DNA from: Aestuariibaculum marinum | Lineage (GTDB): Bacteria > Bacteroidota > Bacteroidia > Flavobacteriales > Flavobacteriaceae | Direction: 5' to 3' | Length of the DNA stretch: 64,000 bases | Assembly: GCF_014596975.1 (NCBI RefSeq) | Contig: NZ_JACVXD010000006.1 | Location: 32,538-96,537 of the forward strand | Shown: in pieces, positions 52,673 to 61,721 of the stretch | Layout of the letters: every line of letters begins with the position of its first letter | Numbering within the stretch: the first letter of the stretch is position 1 | Made by a program: the position numbers and the translations under genes | Notes under the pieces: model-generated | Seen by the model: only the letters and a program-made list of their open reading frames with translations | Databases searched by the model: none | Told to the model about the DNA's origin: nothing

Positions 52673-52750
52673 ATGAGAAACCAGATTTTAATTAGCATTT
52701 CTATTATTGTCATTGTGATTATTTCGCAAGGATGGGAAGGCTATTGTTAA
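52673..52750 (+). CDS. Ile/Val-rich leader peptide of the ilv operon attenuator
   Basis: A 25-codon reading frame, too short for routine ORF calls. Residues 5-17 read ILISISIIVIVII, so eight of 25 codons are Ile (all ATT), two are Val and one is Leu. It then runs through QGWEGYC to TAA. Codons for the end products of the downstream pathway, an intrinsic terminator 20 nt after the stop, and an antiterminator strand inside the last codons identify an attenuation leader peptide. It is a sensor of charged tRNA-Ile (and possibly tRNA-Val) rather than a functional protein. Confidence 0.88.
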   Translation: MRNQILISISIIVIVIISQGWEGYC

Positions 52751-52799
52751 AACTTTTGTTTAAATATATGAAGCCTTCCAGTTTTGGAAGGCTTTTTTT
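52735..52799 (+). promoter_or_regulatory. Attenuator of the ilv operon: antiterminator strand and terminator
   Basis: GGAAGGCT in the leader-peptide frame (52735-52742) is identical to the 3' strand of the terminator and complementary to its 5' strand AGCCTTCC (52772-52779). If a ribosome stalls at the Ile codons, 52735-52742 is free to pair with 52772-52779 and prevents termination. A ribosome that reaches the stop codon covers the first strand, so the terminator (52771-52794, T tract to 52799) forms. Confidence 0.85.
52771..52799 (+). terminator. Intrinsic (attenuator) terminator upstream of ilvD
   Basis: AAGCCTTCC (52771-52779) pairs perfectly with GGAAGGCTT (52786-52794) around AGTTTT, followed by seven T. 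The 228 bases to ilvD hold no further gene, only AT-rich leader with a small AAACC/GGTTT hairpin near 52924. Confidence 0.92.
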
Positions 52800-53027
52800 A
52801 TGCGATTATTTTAATTTTTGGACATCATAAAATTTTCTTGTTAAAAAACTGTAAATCAATGATTTAAATAATTTTTTAATGCAGTGGATTTAACCTTGAA
52901 AATTAAAGGAAATGAGAATTAAAAACCTAAAGGTTTAATTTCGAACTTCAATTTGAAAGTTGGATTATTTATAGAATAAATCTTAAAAATATAATAAAGG
53001 ATAGATTGTAGAATATCTTTAATAAAA

Positions 53028-54713
53028 ATGAAAGAACTTAATAAACACAGTAAACGACTTACGCAAGATGAATCTCAACCAGCTTCACAGGCCATGCTGT
53101 ATGCGGTAGGGTTAACCGATGAGGATATGAAAAAAGCTCAGGTGGGTATTGCAAGTACAGGTTACGATGGTAACCCTTGTAATATGCACTTAAACAGCCT
53201 TAAAGATGAGGTTAAGGTTGAGTGTAATATTGCCGGTTTAGTCGGTTTAGGGTTTAATACTATTGGTGTAAGTGATGGTATTTCCATGGGAACTTCTGGA
53301 ATGAATTATTCATTGGCTTCTCGTGATATCATAGCAGATTCTATTGAAACAGTTATGAATGCACAAAGTTACGATGCTCTTATTTCTGTAGTAGGATGTG
53401 ATAAAAATATGCCAGGGGCTGTTATTGCCATGTTGCGTTTAAATCGTCCGTCGATTATGATGTATGGCGGTACTATTGCCTCAGGAAATTATAAAGGAAG
53501 AAAGTTAAATATTGTATCGGCATTCGAAGCTTTAGGGCAAAAGGTAGCAGGAGAGATTGATGAGGAAGAATATCGAGAAATTATAAAAAGCGCGATTCCG
53601 GGAGCGGGAGCTTGTGGAGGTATGTATACCGCAAATACGATGGCTTCGGCAATTGAGTGTATGGGGTTTGCGTTACCTTACAACTCATCAATCCCAGCTG
53701 AGAATCCGAATAAATTATCGGAAAGTGAAAGAACAGCTATCGCTATTAAAAATTTATTGGAATTAGATTTAAAACCTTTAGATATCATTTCTAAAAAATC
53801 TATTGAAAACGCTATCGCTATTGTAAATGCGCTTGGAGGGTCTACTAATGCGGTATTGCACTTCTTGGCGATTGCACATGCTGCGGATATAGAATTTACT
53901 TTAGAAGATTTCCAACGTGTTAGCGACAGAACACCGTTAATTGCCGATTTAAAACCGAGTGGTAAATACTTAATGGAAGATGTTCACGGTATTGGTGGAA
54001 CACCTGCCGTTATGAAATATTTATTAGATAACGGCTATTTACATGGTGACTGTATGACCGTAACCGGTAAAACTTTAGCTGAAAATTTAAAAGATGTTGA
54101 GCCGCTTCAGTTTGAAGATGAACAGGATGTTATTTATCCAACCGATAAAGCCTTAAAATCTTCAGGAAACTTACAAATCCTTTACGGAAACTTAGCTGAA
54201 GAAGGTGCTGTGGCTAAAATCTCGGGAAAAGAAGGTTTAGTGTTTGAAGGTAAAGCGGTGGTGTACGATGGTGAGCAGGCGGCTAATACAGGTATTTCTA
54301 ATGGAGAAGTAGCTAAAGGCGATGTGGTTGTTATCCGTTACGTAGGTCCTAAAGGTGGTCCAGGTATGCCAGAAATGCTAAAACCAACCTCTTTAATTAT
54401 GGGTGCTGGTTTAGGGAAATCGGTGGCCTTAATTACCGACGGACGTTTCTCTGGAGGAACTCACGGATTTGTTGTGGGACACATTACGCCCGAAGCGCAA
54501 ACTGGTGGTGCTATTGGTTTAGTAGAAACAGGAGACCGTATTAGAATCAGTGCAGAAGATAATTCTATTAATGTGTTAATTTCTGAAGAAGAACTAGCTA
54601 AGCGTAAAGCAGCTTGGGTAGCTCCGGAATTAAAACACAAAAAAGGAATATTATATAAATATGCGAGATCGGTAGCTTCGGCTTCAAAAGGCTGTGTAAC
54701 TGACGCATTTTAA
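53028..54713 (+). CDS. ilvD: Dihydroxy-acid dehydratase
   Basis: 561 residues. Iron-sulfur cluster and metal cysteines lie in [20 protein letters not shown] and [16 protein letters not shown]. Other family segments are [17 protein letters not shown] and [12 protein letters not shown], and [10 protein letters not shown] appears as [15 protein letters not shown]. It dehydrates dihydroxy-acids to the 2-oxo acids of valine and isoleucine. First structural gene of the ilv operon. A GNRA-tetraloop hairpin separates it from ilvB. Confidence 0.97.
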   Translation: MKELNKHSKRLTQDESQPASQAMLYAVGLTDEDMKKAQVGIASTGYDGNPCNMHLNSLKDEVKVECNIAGLVGLGFNTIGVSDGISMGTSGMNYSLASRDIIADSIETVMNAQSYDALISVVGCDKNMPGAVIAMLRLNRPSIMMYGGTIASGNYKGRKLNIVSAFEALGQKVAGEIDEEEYREIIKSAIPGAGACGGMYTANTMASAIECMGFALPYNSSIPAENPNKLSESERTAIAIKNLLELDLKPLDIISKKSIENAIAIVNALGGSTNAVLHFLAIAHAADIEFTLEDFQRVSDRTPLIADLKPSGKYLMEDVHGIGGTPAVMKYLLDNGYLHGDCMTVTGKTLAENLKDVEPLQFEDEQDVIYPTDKALKSSGNLQILYGNLAEEGAVAKISGKEGLVFEGKAVVYDGEQAANTGISNGEVAKGDVVVIRYVGPKGGPGMPEMLKPTSLIMGAGLGKSVALITDGRFSGGTHGFVVGHITPEAQTGGAIGLVETGDRIRISAEDNSINVLISEEELAKRKAAWVAPELKHKKGILYKYARSVASASKGCVTDAF

Positions 54714-54725
54714 TTAGAAATTTCG

Positions 54726-54743
54726 TTTCCGCGAAAGCGGGAA
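54726..54743 (+). repeat. GAAA-tetraloop hairpin element, ilvD-ilvB gap
   Basis: TTTCCGC-GAAA-GCGGGAA: a 7-bp stem with one T-G pair and a GAAA loop. A near-identical element with the same wobble position occurs after ilvC at 58546-58563. Confidence 0.75.
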
Positions 54744-54767
54744 TATCACATATATAAATTGTGAATT

Positions 54768-56501
54768 ATGAATACACAAACTGAAAACAAAACACAAGAA
54801 GTGGCAAGTAAAACAATGCGTATTTCAGGAAGCGAAGCTGTTGTACGAAGCTTAATTGCAGAAGGTGTAGACATCCTTTACGGATATCCGGGAGGAGCTA
54901 TTATGCCTGTTTATGATGAATTATTCAAGTTCCAAGACCAGATTCATCACGTCTTAACAAGGCACGAACAAGGAGCGGCTCACGCGGCTCAGGGATATGC
55001 GCGAATTTCAGGTAAAGTTGGGGTCGCAATGGCAACTTCAGGGCCGGGAGCTACGAATTTAGTGACCGGTATTGCCGATGCTCAAATCGATTCTACGCCA
55101 TTGGTATGTATTACTGGTCAGGTGTTTTCTCATTTGTTAGGAAGTGATGCGTTTCAGGAAACCGATATCGTTGGTATTTCTACACCAGTTACTAAATGGA
55201 ATTGCCAGGTAACGAAAGCTGCGGATATTCCAAAAGCCTTAGCTAAAGCTTTTTATATTGCAAAAAGCGGTCGTCCGGGTCCAGTACTTGTCGACATTAC
55301 TAAAGATGCTCAAGTAGGTGAGTTAGATTTTGAATACGAACCATGTAAAGGTGTTCGCAGTTATATTCCTGTACCTAAAACCAATCCAGCCGATGTTCAG
55401 GCTGCTGCCGATTTAATCAACGCAGCTAAAAAACCTATGATTGTTTGGGGACAAGGTGTTATTTTAGGTAAGGCAGAAGAAGAATTAAAAGCTGTTATTG
55501 AAAAAGCTGGTATACCATCGGCTTGGACGATTCTTGGAGCTTCGGCTATTCCAACGTCTCACCCGTTAAATATTGGTATGGTAGGAATGCACGGAAACTA
55601 TGCCCCTAATAAATTAACAAACGAATGCGATGTGTTAATTGCGATAGGGATGCGATTTGATGATCGCGTTACAGGAAAATTAGATTCATACGCAAAACAA
55701 GCTAAGGTTATTCACTTTGATATAGACCCTGCAGAGGTTGATAAGAATGTAAAGACAGATGTGGCTGTAATAGGCGATTCTAAAGATAGCTTGGCACAAC
55801 TATTACCACTTTTAGAAGCGAAATCTCATGAGGCTTGGTTACAGGAGTTTAAAGATTTATACGCTATTGAGTTTGAAAAAGTAATCAAACACGATATTCA
55901 CCCGGTTAAAGAAGGTTTAACCATGGGGGAAGTGTTAAGACAAATTAATGAAGAAACTAAAGGCCAAGCTGCTATCGTTTCTGATGTTGGTCAGCACCAA
56001 ATGATTGCTTGCCGTTATGCTGATTTTAAGGTGACGAAAAGTAATATAACTTCGGGTGGTTTAGGAACAATGGGATTTGCTTTGCCAGCTGCTATTGGAG
56101 CGAAAATGGGTGCGCCAGATCGTGAGGTTGTTGCTATTATTGGTGATGGTGGTTACCAAATGAATATTCAGGAGTTAGGAACCATTTTCCAAACCAAAGT
56201 ACCGGTTAAAATTGTGGTATTAAATAACGAATTCTTAGGAATGGTACGTCAGTGGCAACAGTTATTCTTCGATAAACGTTATGCGTCGACTGAAATGACT
56301 AACCCAGATTTTGTAACTATAGCAAAAGGGTATCATATAGATGCAAAGCGTGTTAGTAAGAGAGAGGAATTAGCAGATGCAGTAAAAGAAATGATTGCTT
56401 CGGAAAATTCATATTTCCTTGAGGTTTGTGTTGAAAAAGAAGATAATGTATTCCCAATGGTGCCAACAGGAGCTTCGGTTTCAGATGTACGTTTAAGCTA
56501 A
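54768..56501 (+). CDS. ilvB: Acetolactate synthase large subunit
   Basis: 577 residues, ThDP-dependent. The N-terminal domain has GYPGGAIMPVYDEL and the catalytic glutamate in LTRHEQGAAHAAQGYAR. The middle FAD-binding domain has GMHGNYAPNKLTNECD and RFDDRVTG. The C-terminal ThDP motif is GDGGYQMNIQEL with LNN at its end. It condenses pyruvate with pyruvate or 2-oxobutyrate. The small subunit gene follows after 13 nt. Confidence 0.97.
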   Translation: MNTQTENKTQEVASKTMRISGSEAVVRSLIAEGVDILYGYPGGAIMPVYDELFKFQDQIHHVLTRHEQGAAHAAQGYARISGKVGVAMATSGPGATNLVTGIADAQIDSTPLVCITGQVFSHLLGSDAFQETDIVGISTPVTKWNCQVTKAADIPKALAKAFYIAKSGRPGPVLVDITKDAQVGELDFEYEPCKGVRSYIPVPKTNPADVQAAADLINAAKKPMIVWGQGVILGKAEEELKAVIEKAGIPSAWTILGASAIPTSHPLNIGMVGMHGNYAPNKLTNECDVLIAIGMRFDDRVTGKLDSYAKQAKVIHFDIDPAEVDKNVKTDVAVIGDSKDSLAQLLPLLEAKSHEAWLQEFKDLYAIEFEKVIKHDIHPVKEGLTMGEVLRQINEETKGQAAIVSDVGQHQMIACRYADFKVTKSNITSGGLGTMGFALPAAIGAKMGAPDREVVAIIGDGGYQMNIQELGTIFQTKVPVKIVVLNNEFLGMVRQWQQLFFDKRYASTEMTNPDFVTIAKGYHIDAKRVSKREELADAVKEMIASENSYFLEVCVEKEDNVFPMVPTGASVSDVRLS

Positions 56502-56514
56502 ATTATCAGAAAGA

Positions 56515-57054
56515 ATGAACGAAGAAATAAAATCATATACGATATCGCTTTATACCGAAAACAACATAGGTTTATTAAACCGCGTTTCGGCAATTTTTCA
56601 GCGTAGACACATTAATATTGAAAGTTTAACAACCTCGCAATCTGAAATCGATGATGTGTTTCGATTTGTTATTGTTGTTAATATTACAGAAGCTCAGGCT
56701 GCCAAAATAGTGAGACAGTTTGAAAAGCAAGTAGAGGTGATTCGTGCGTACTATCATACCGATGAGCAAACGATTTACACCGAGTCTTGTATGTTTAAAA
56801 TAAAGTCGGCTTTATTATTCGAAGAGCCACAAATTCAGAATATAATTAAGGATAGCAATTCAAGAATTGTTACCGTAAATAAAGAGTTTTTTGTTTTAGA
56901 AAAATCGGGTAGAAGACACGAAATAGAGTCTTTACGAAGAGATTTAAATGTGTTCGGTATCATGCAGTTTGTGCGTGCCGGACGTATTGCAGTAACAAAA
57001 GATGAAATGAGAGTAACCGATATGCTTATGGCATTCAATAATCATAATAACTAG
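56515..57054 (+). CDS. ilvN: Acetolactate synthase small (regulatory) subunit
   Basis: 179 residues. An N-terminal ACT domain (TISLYTENNIGLLNRVSAIFQRRHINIESLTTS begins at residue 9, family region) binds valine and gives feedback inhibition. A C-terminal domain follows. It lies between ilvB (13 nt) and ilvC (9 nt), so expression is probably coupled. IlvH is an alternative name for the same subunit. Confidence 0.92.
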   Translation: MNEEIKSYTISLYTENNIGLLNRVSAIFQRRHINIESLTTSQSEIDDVFRFVIVVNITEAQAAKIVRQFEKQVEVIRAYYHTDEQTIYTESCMFKIKSALLFEEPQIQNIIKDSNSRIVTVNKEFFVLEKSGRRHEIESLRRDLNVFGIMQFVRAGRIAVTKDEMRVTDMLMAFNNHNN

Positions 57055-57063
57055 AAATTAAAA

Positions 57064-58539
57064 ATGGGAAATTATTTTAACACACTTTCGTTAAGAGATA
57101 AATTAGACCAATTATCGAAGTGTAGATTTATGGACTCTTCAGAATTTGAAGATGGTGTAAATGCATTAAAAGGCAAAAAAATTGTTATCGTAGGATGCGG
57201 TGCGCAAGGGCTCAACCAAGGGTTAAACATGAGAGATTCTGGATTAGATATTTCTTATGCATTAAGACCACAAGCTATTGCAGAAAAGCGTGCTTCTTAT
57301 GTAAATGCAACAGATAACGGATTTAATGTAGGAACATACGAAGAGTTAATTCCAACAGCAGATTTAGTATTAAACTTAACTCCAGATAAGCAACACACTA
57401 ATGTTGTAAAAGCGGTAATGCCTTTAATGAAACAAGGAGCAACATTATCATATTCTCACGGATTTAACATTGTTGAAGAAGGGACTCAGATTCGTGAAGA
57501 TTTAACTGTAATCATGGTAGCGCCTAAGTGTCCAGGTTCAGAGGTAAGAGAAGAGTATAAAAGAGGTTTTGGTGTGCCAACACTTATTGCAGTTCACCCA
57601 GAAAATGATCCGGAAGGAAAAGGATGGGATCAGGCAAAAGCTTATGCTGCTGCAACTGGAGGTGACAGAGCAGGTGTGTTAGCATCATCGTTCGTTGCTG
57701 AGGTTAAATCAGATTTAATGGGTGAGCAAACCATTTTATGTGGATTGTTACAAACAGGATCTATTCTTTGTTTCGATAAAATGATTGAAAAAGGAATTGA
57801 TGCTGGTTACGCTTCGAAATTAATTCAGTACGGATGGGAAACTATTACTGAAGGGCTTAAGTATGGAGGTATCACGAATATGATGGACAGACTTTCTAAC
57901 CCCGCTAAAATTAAAGCATTCGAACTTTCAGAAGAATTAAAAGATATCATGCGCCCGTTATTCCAAAAACATATGGATGATATTATGGAAGGACGTTTCT
58001 CTAGCGGTATGATGGAAGACTGGGCTAATGGCGATGAGAAATTATTAACCTGGAGAGCGGCTACTGCAGAAACAGCTTTCGAAAAAACACCAGCAGGAGA
58101 TGTTGAAATCTCTGAGCAAGAGTTTTACGATAACGGTGTGTTAATGGTGGCTATGGTAAGAGCTGGTGTAGAATTAGCGTTCGAAGCTATGACAGATTCT
58201 GGTATTATCGATGCATCGGCTTACTACGAGTCGTTACACGAAACACCGCTTATTGCTAACACAATTGCAAGACGTAAATTATACGAAATGAACTCTGTAA
58301 TCTCTGATACTGCAGAGTACGGTTGTTATTTATTCGACCATGCTTGTAAGCCATTATTAGCTGATTTCATGACCAAAATAGACACCGACGTTATTGGTAA
58401 AGCCTATGCTAAAGATAACGGTAAAGGTGTGGATAACGCGAAGTTAATAGCTGTTAATAAAGCTTTGAGAGAGCACCCGGTTGAAAAAATTGGTTCGTTC
58501 TTAAGAGCGTCTATGACGGCTATGAAGCCAATCGTTTAA
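57064..58539 (+). CDS. ilvC: Ketol-acid reductoisomerase, class II (long form)
   Basis: 491 residues, the same length as E. coli IlvC and much longer than class I enzymes. The NADPH-binding region is [20 protein letters not shown]. The first catalytic domain includes [10 protein letters not shown] and [13 protein letters not shown]. The duplicated C-terminal domain carries [10 protein letters not shown] and the second metal-binding glutamates. It converts acetolactate or acetohydroxybutyrate to the dihydroxy-acids for IlvD. Confidence 0.97.
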   Translation: MGNYFNTLSLRDKLDQLSKCRFMDSSEFEDGVNALKGKKIVIVGCGAQGLNQGLNMRDSGLDISYALRPQAIAEKRASYVNATDNGFNVGTYEELIPTADLVLNLTPDKQHTNVVKAVMPLMKQGATLSYSHGFNIVEEGTQIREDLTVIMVAPKCPGSEVREEYKRGFGVPTLIAVHPENDPEGKGWDQAKAYAAATGGDRAGVLASSFVAEVKSDLMGEQTILCGLLQTGSILCFDKMIEKGIDAGYASKLIQYGWETITEGLKYGGITNMMDRLSNPAKIKAFELSEELKDIMRPLFQKHMDDIMEGRFSSGMMEDWANGDEKLLTWRAATAETAFEKTPAGDVEISEQEFYDNGVLMVAMVRAGVELAFEAMTDSGIIDASAYYESLHETPLIANTIARRKLYEMNSVISDTAEYGCYLFDHACKPLLADFMTKIDTDVIGKAYAKDNGKGVDNAKLIAVNKALREHPVEKIGSFLRASMTAMKPIV

Positions 58540-58545
58540 TCGATA

Positions 58546-58563
58546 ATTTCGCGAAAGCGAGAT
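58546..58563 (+). repeat. GAAA-tetraloop hairpin element, ilvC-ilvA gap
   Basis: ATTTCGC-GAAA-GCGAGAT: a 7-bp stem with one T-G pair and a GAAA loop, matching the element at 54726-54743 in design. Confidence 0.75.
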
Positions 58564-58579
58564 ATTAAATAAAACATTT

Positions 58580-59845
58580 ATGGAAAAAGGGAAAACGATA
58601 TATTTTCCTAGTATTGATAATGTAAAAGTAGCTGCCGATACCATTAAAAAAGTATCGGCAGTTACGCCTTTAGGCCCTGCCTTTCGGTATTCAAAACAAT
58701 TTGATGCTAACATCTTTTTAAAGCGTGAAGATCTACAACAGGTGCGTTCGTATAAAATCCGCGGGGCTTATAATAAAATAAGTTCGTTAACAGCCGAAGA
58801 ATCGGCTAATGGCGTGGTATGTGCCAGCGCTGGAAATCATGCACAAGGTGTAGCATTATCTTGTAAATTATTAAAAATAAAAGGAAGTATTTATATGCCT
58901 GCGCCTACGCCAAATCAGAAGGTTCAGCAGGTTAAAATGTTTGGTGAAGATTATATTGAAATCAAGCTTATTGGTGACACATTCGACGATGCTAATAACG
59001 CCGCAATGAAAGAATGTGAGGAGCTTAAAAAAACATTTATACACCCTTTTAATGATGAAAAGGTTATTGAAGGGCAAGCCACTATCGGACTTGAAATTTT
59101 AGAACAAGCCACAGAACCTATTGACTATGTTTTTATCGCTATTGGTGGGGGCGGATTAGCTTCTGGGTTGTCAACGGTGTTTAAAACTTTATCTCCAAAC
59201 ACAAAAATTATTGGCGTAGAGCCGGAAGGAGCGCCATCTATGAAAACCTCAATTGAAAATGGGGTTAATACCGAATTAGATGAGATTGAGAAATTTATTG
59301 ATGGGGCAGCAGTAAAACGTGTTGGTGATTTAACATTTGAAATCTGCAAGGAAAACTTGCATGATGTGATTACGGTGCCGGAAGGTAAAGTTTGTGAAAC
59401 CATTTTAGAACTTTATAATAAGGATGCTATTGTGGTTGAGCCGGCAGGGGCGTTGAGTATCTCAGCCTTAGACTTCTATGCAGAAAAAATTAAAGGTAAA
59501 AACGTGGTTTGTGTAGTAAGTGGTAGTAATAACGATATTACTCGTACCGCTGAAATTAAAGAACGAGCATTATTATATGCAAACCTGAAACACTATTTTA
59601 TAGTGAAGTTTCCACAACGAGCAGGGGCTTTAAGAGAATTTGTGGTCGATATTTTGGGGCCAAACGACGATATTACCTTTTTTCAATATGCCAAAAAAAC
59701 CAATCGAGAGAACGGTTCGGCAGTAGTTGGTATTCAGCTAAAAACATCCGAGGATCTGGAACCTTTAATTTCCAAAATGAAACAACGTAATTTCTTTGGA
59801 GATTACTTAAATAATAAACCTGATTTATTTCAGTTTCTAGTATAA
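58580..59845 (+). CDS. ilvA: Threonine ammonia-lyase (biosynthetic threonine dehydratase)
   Basis: 421 residues. The PLP lysine lies in SYKIRGAYNKI, the substrate/phosphate loop is SAGNHAQGVAL and the PLP-phosphate glycine loop is GGGGLASG. A single C-terminal ACT-like domain (HYFIVKFPQRAGALREFVVDIL) suggests allosteric control by isoleucine. It makes 2-oxobutyrate, the specific first step to isoleucine, which completes the Ile branch of the operon. ilvE is absent from the window. A terminator follows. Confidence 0.95.
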   Translation: MEKGKTIYFPSIDNVKVAADTIKKVSAVTPLGPAFRYSKQFDANIFLKREDLQQVRSYKIRGAYNKISSLTAEESANGVVCASAGNHAQGVALSCKLLKIKGSIYMPAPTPNQKVQQVKMFGEDYIEIKLIGDTFDDANNAAMKECEELKKTFIHPFNDEKVIEGQATIGLEILEQATEPIDYVFIAIGGGGLASGLSTVFKTLSPNTKIIGVEPEGAPSMKTSIENGVNTELDEIEKFIDGAAVKRVGDLTFEICKENLHDVITVPEGKVCETILELYNKDAIVVEPAGALSISALDFYAEKIKGKNVVCVVSGSNNDITRTAEIKERALLYANLKHYFIVKFPQRAGALREFVVDILGPNDDITFFQYAKKTNRENGSAVVGIQLKTSEDLEPLISKMKQRNFFGDYLNNKPDLFQFLV

Positions 59846-59879
59846 AAAAGAGCGGGTTAAAAACCGCTCTTTTTTTTTG
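59843..59879 (+). terminator. Intrinsic terminator at the end of the ilv operon
   Basis: AGAGCGG pairs with CCGCTCT around GTTAAAAA, followed by nine T. Confidence 0.92.
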
Positions 59880-60043
59880 CTTTTTTTTTAGCCGAAAACG
59901 TTATAGCCCTGTCTATTTTTTTGAGGTTTCAATTTAATGTTAATAATGCAATATTTTTAAGGGTAATGTTAAGATTTTGAAATGCTTTTCATCAAAATAT
60001 AAGTACCTTTAATCATAGTTTTTAAACGAAAATCATTTTGAAT

Positions 60044-61636
60044 ATGAAGACGAAATTTTCTGAAATACCTGAAGAATATAAAATTACTACACTTACACAT
60101 CAAAATAGTTATCTCGTGTCTGGCGAGTTAAAAGAATGGCATGGTGATATGGCCGAAGTGTATTCTACAATATCATCAACCGAAAATTATAAGCCAACTT
60201 TACTTGGTACAGTGCCGAATTTAGGGGAGAAAGAAGCTATGGAATCATTAAATTCAGCTTTAGATGCTTTTGATAAGGGACAAGGTTTATGGCCAACAAT
60301 GAAAGTGATTGATAGAATTGCTTGCATGACCAAGTTTGTAGAGCAAATGAAGACCAAGCGCGAAGAAATTGTAAAACTGTTAATGTGGGAGATTGGAAAG
60401 AATCTACCAGATTCTCAAAAGGAATTCGATAGAACCGTAGATTATATTTACGATACTATTGAAGCTTATAAACAAATTGATCGTGATTCGGCGAAATTTG
60501 AAAAGAACGATGGTGTTTATGCGCATATTCGACGTGGACCATTAGGAGTAGTTTTGTGCCTAGGGCCATATAACTATCCTTTAAATGAAACGTTTTCATT
60601 GCTTATTCCGGCATTAATCATGGGGAATACGGTAATTTTTAAACCTGCTAAACACGGCGTTTTGTTAATAAGTCCGTTGTTAGAAGCTTTTCAAAGTAGT
60701 TTCCCAAAAGGTGTAGTGAATATTGTTTATGGCCGAGGTCGTACTTTGGCTGCGCCAATTATGAAGTCTGGAAAAATTGATGTGTTGGCATTAATAGGGA
60801 ATAGTAAATCGGCTAACGCCTTACAGTCACAACACCCAAAAGGGAACAGGTTGCGTATGGTTTTAGGTCTGGAGGCAAAAAATCCGGCCATTATATTACC
60901 GGATGCTGATTTAGATTTAGCTGTTGAAGAGTGTATTGCAGGAACCTTATCTTTCAATGGGCAACGTTGCACCGCATTAAAGGTTGTGTATGTTCATGAG
61001 TCGGTAGCGGAAGAGTTTAACAGACGTTTTTCGTATAAAGTCGATCAGTTGAAATTTGGAAACCCATGGGAAGACGGTGTTAAATTAACTCCCTTACCAG
61101 AAGCGGAAAAACCGGCATATATTCAGGAGTTGATTGATGATGCGAAAGAAAAAGGAGCTACAATATTAAATGAAAAAGGAGGCGAAACGACTGAAAATTA
61201 TATTTATCCGGCGGTGCTTTATCCGGTAAATAAAGAGATGCGCGTGTATCAGGAAGAGCAATTCGGACCTGTAATTCCAGTGATGTCGTTTTCCGATATT
61301 GAAGAGCCTCTAGATGATATGGCCGAATCGAACTACGGACAACAGGTAAGTTTATTTGGTAAAAATGTGCATACCTTAGCCCCGTTAATTGATACGTTGG
61401 TGAATTTGGTTTGCCGTGTTAATTTAAACAGTTCCTGCCAGCGAGGGCCAGACGTTTATCCGTTTACAGGTAGAAAGGATTCGGCTTCAGGAACTTTAAG
61501 TGTAAATGATGCTTTACGTTCATTCTCTATAAGAACTTTTGTCGCTTCTAAAGACAATGATTATAATAGGGCTATTTTAAATGAGCTTTTAGATAAAAAA
61601 GTGTCTAATTTTATAAGCACTGATTATATTCTTTAA
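60044..61636 (+). CDS. gapN: NADP-dependent glyceraldehyde-3-phosphate dehydrogenase-like aldehyde dehydrogenase
   Basis: 530 residues from the ATG at 60044 (TTG at 60038 gives two more residues). The aldehyde dehydrogenase fold shows GPYNYPLNE, the cofactor site around IFKPAKHG, the glutamate in [17 protein letters not shown] and the nucleophile in NGQRCTALK. The LEAKNP variant in place of LGGK and the overall length fit the non-phosphorylating GapN group, which gives NADPH and 3-phosphoglycerate directly. A single gene with its own terminator. Another aldehyde substrate cannot be excluded. Confidence 0.82.
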   Translation: MKTKFSEIPEEYKITTLTHQNSYLVSGELKEWHGDMAEVYSTISSTENYKPTLLGTVPNLGEKEAMESLNSALDAFDKGQGLWPTMKVIDRIACMTKFVEQMKTKREEIVKLLMWEIGKNLPDSQKEFDRTVDYIYDTIEAYKQIDRDSAKFEKNDGVYAHIRRGPLGVVLCLGPYNYPLNETFSLLIPALIMGNTVIFKPAKHGVLLISPLLEAFQSSFPKGVVNIVYGRGRTLAAPIMKSGKIDVLALIGNSKSANALQSQHPKGNRLRMVLGLEAKNPAIILPDADLDLAVEECIAGTLSFNGQRCTALKVVYVHESVAEEFNRRFSYKVDQLKFGNPWEDGVKLTPLPEAEKPAYIQELIDDAKEKGATILNEKGGETTENYIYPAVLYPVNKEMRVYQEEQFGPVIPVMSFSDIEEPLDDMAESNYGQQVSLFGKNVHTLAPLIDTLVNLVCRVNLNSSCQRGPDVYPFTGRKDSASGTLSVNDALRSFSIRTFVASKDNDYNRAILNELLDKKVSNFISTDYIL

Positions 61637-61666
61637 ATTTAAGAAGATTCTATTCTGTAGGAAACA

Positions 61667-61702
61667 AAAAAAAATCGAGGGCTTAAACCCTCGATTTTTT
61701 TG
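61667..61702. terminator. Bidirectional terminator between gapN and the fucosidase gene
   Basis: AAAAAATCGAGGG and CCCTCGATTTTTT form a perfect stem around CTTAAA, with A and T tracts on either side. Confidence 0.92.
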
Positions 61703-61721
61703 TTTTGTATAGAATACTGTT

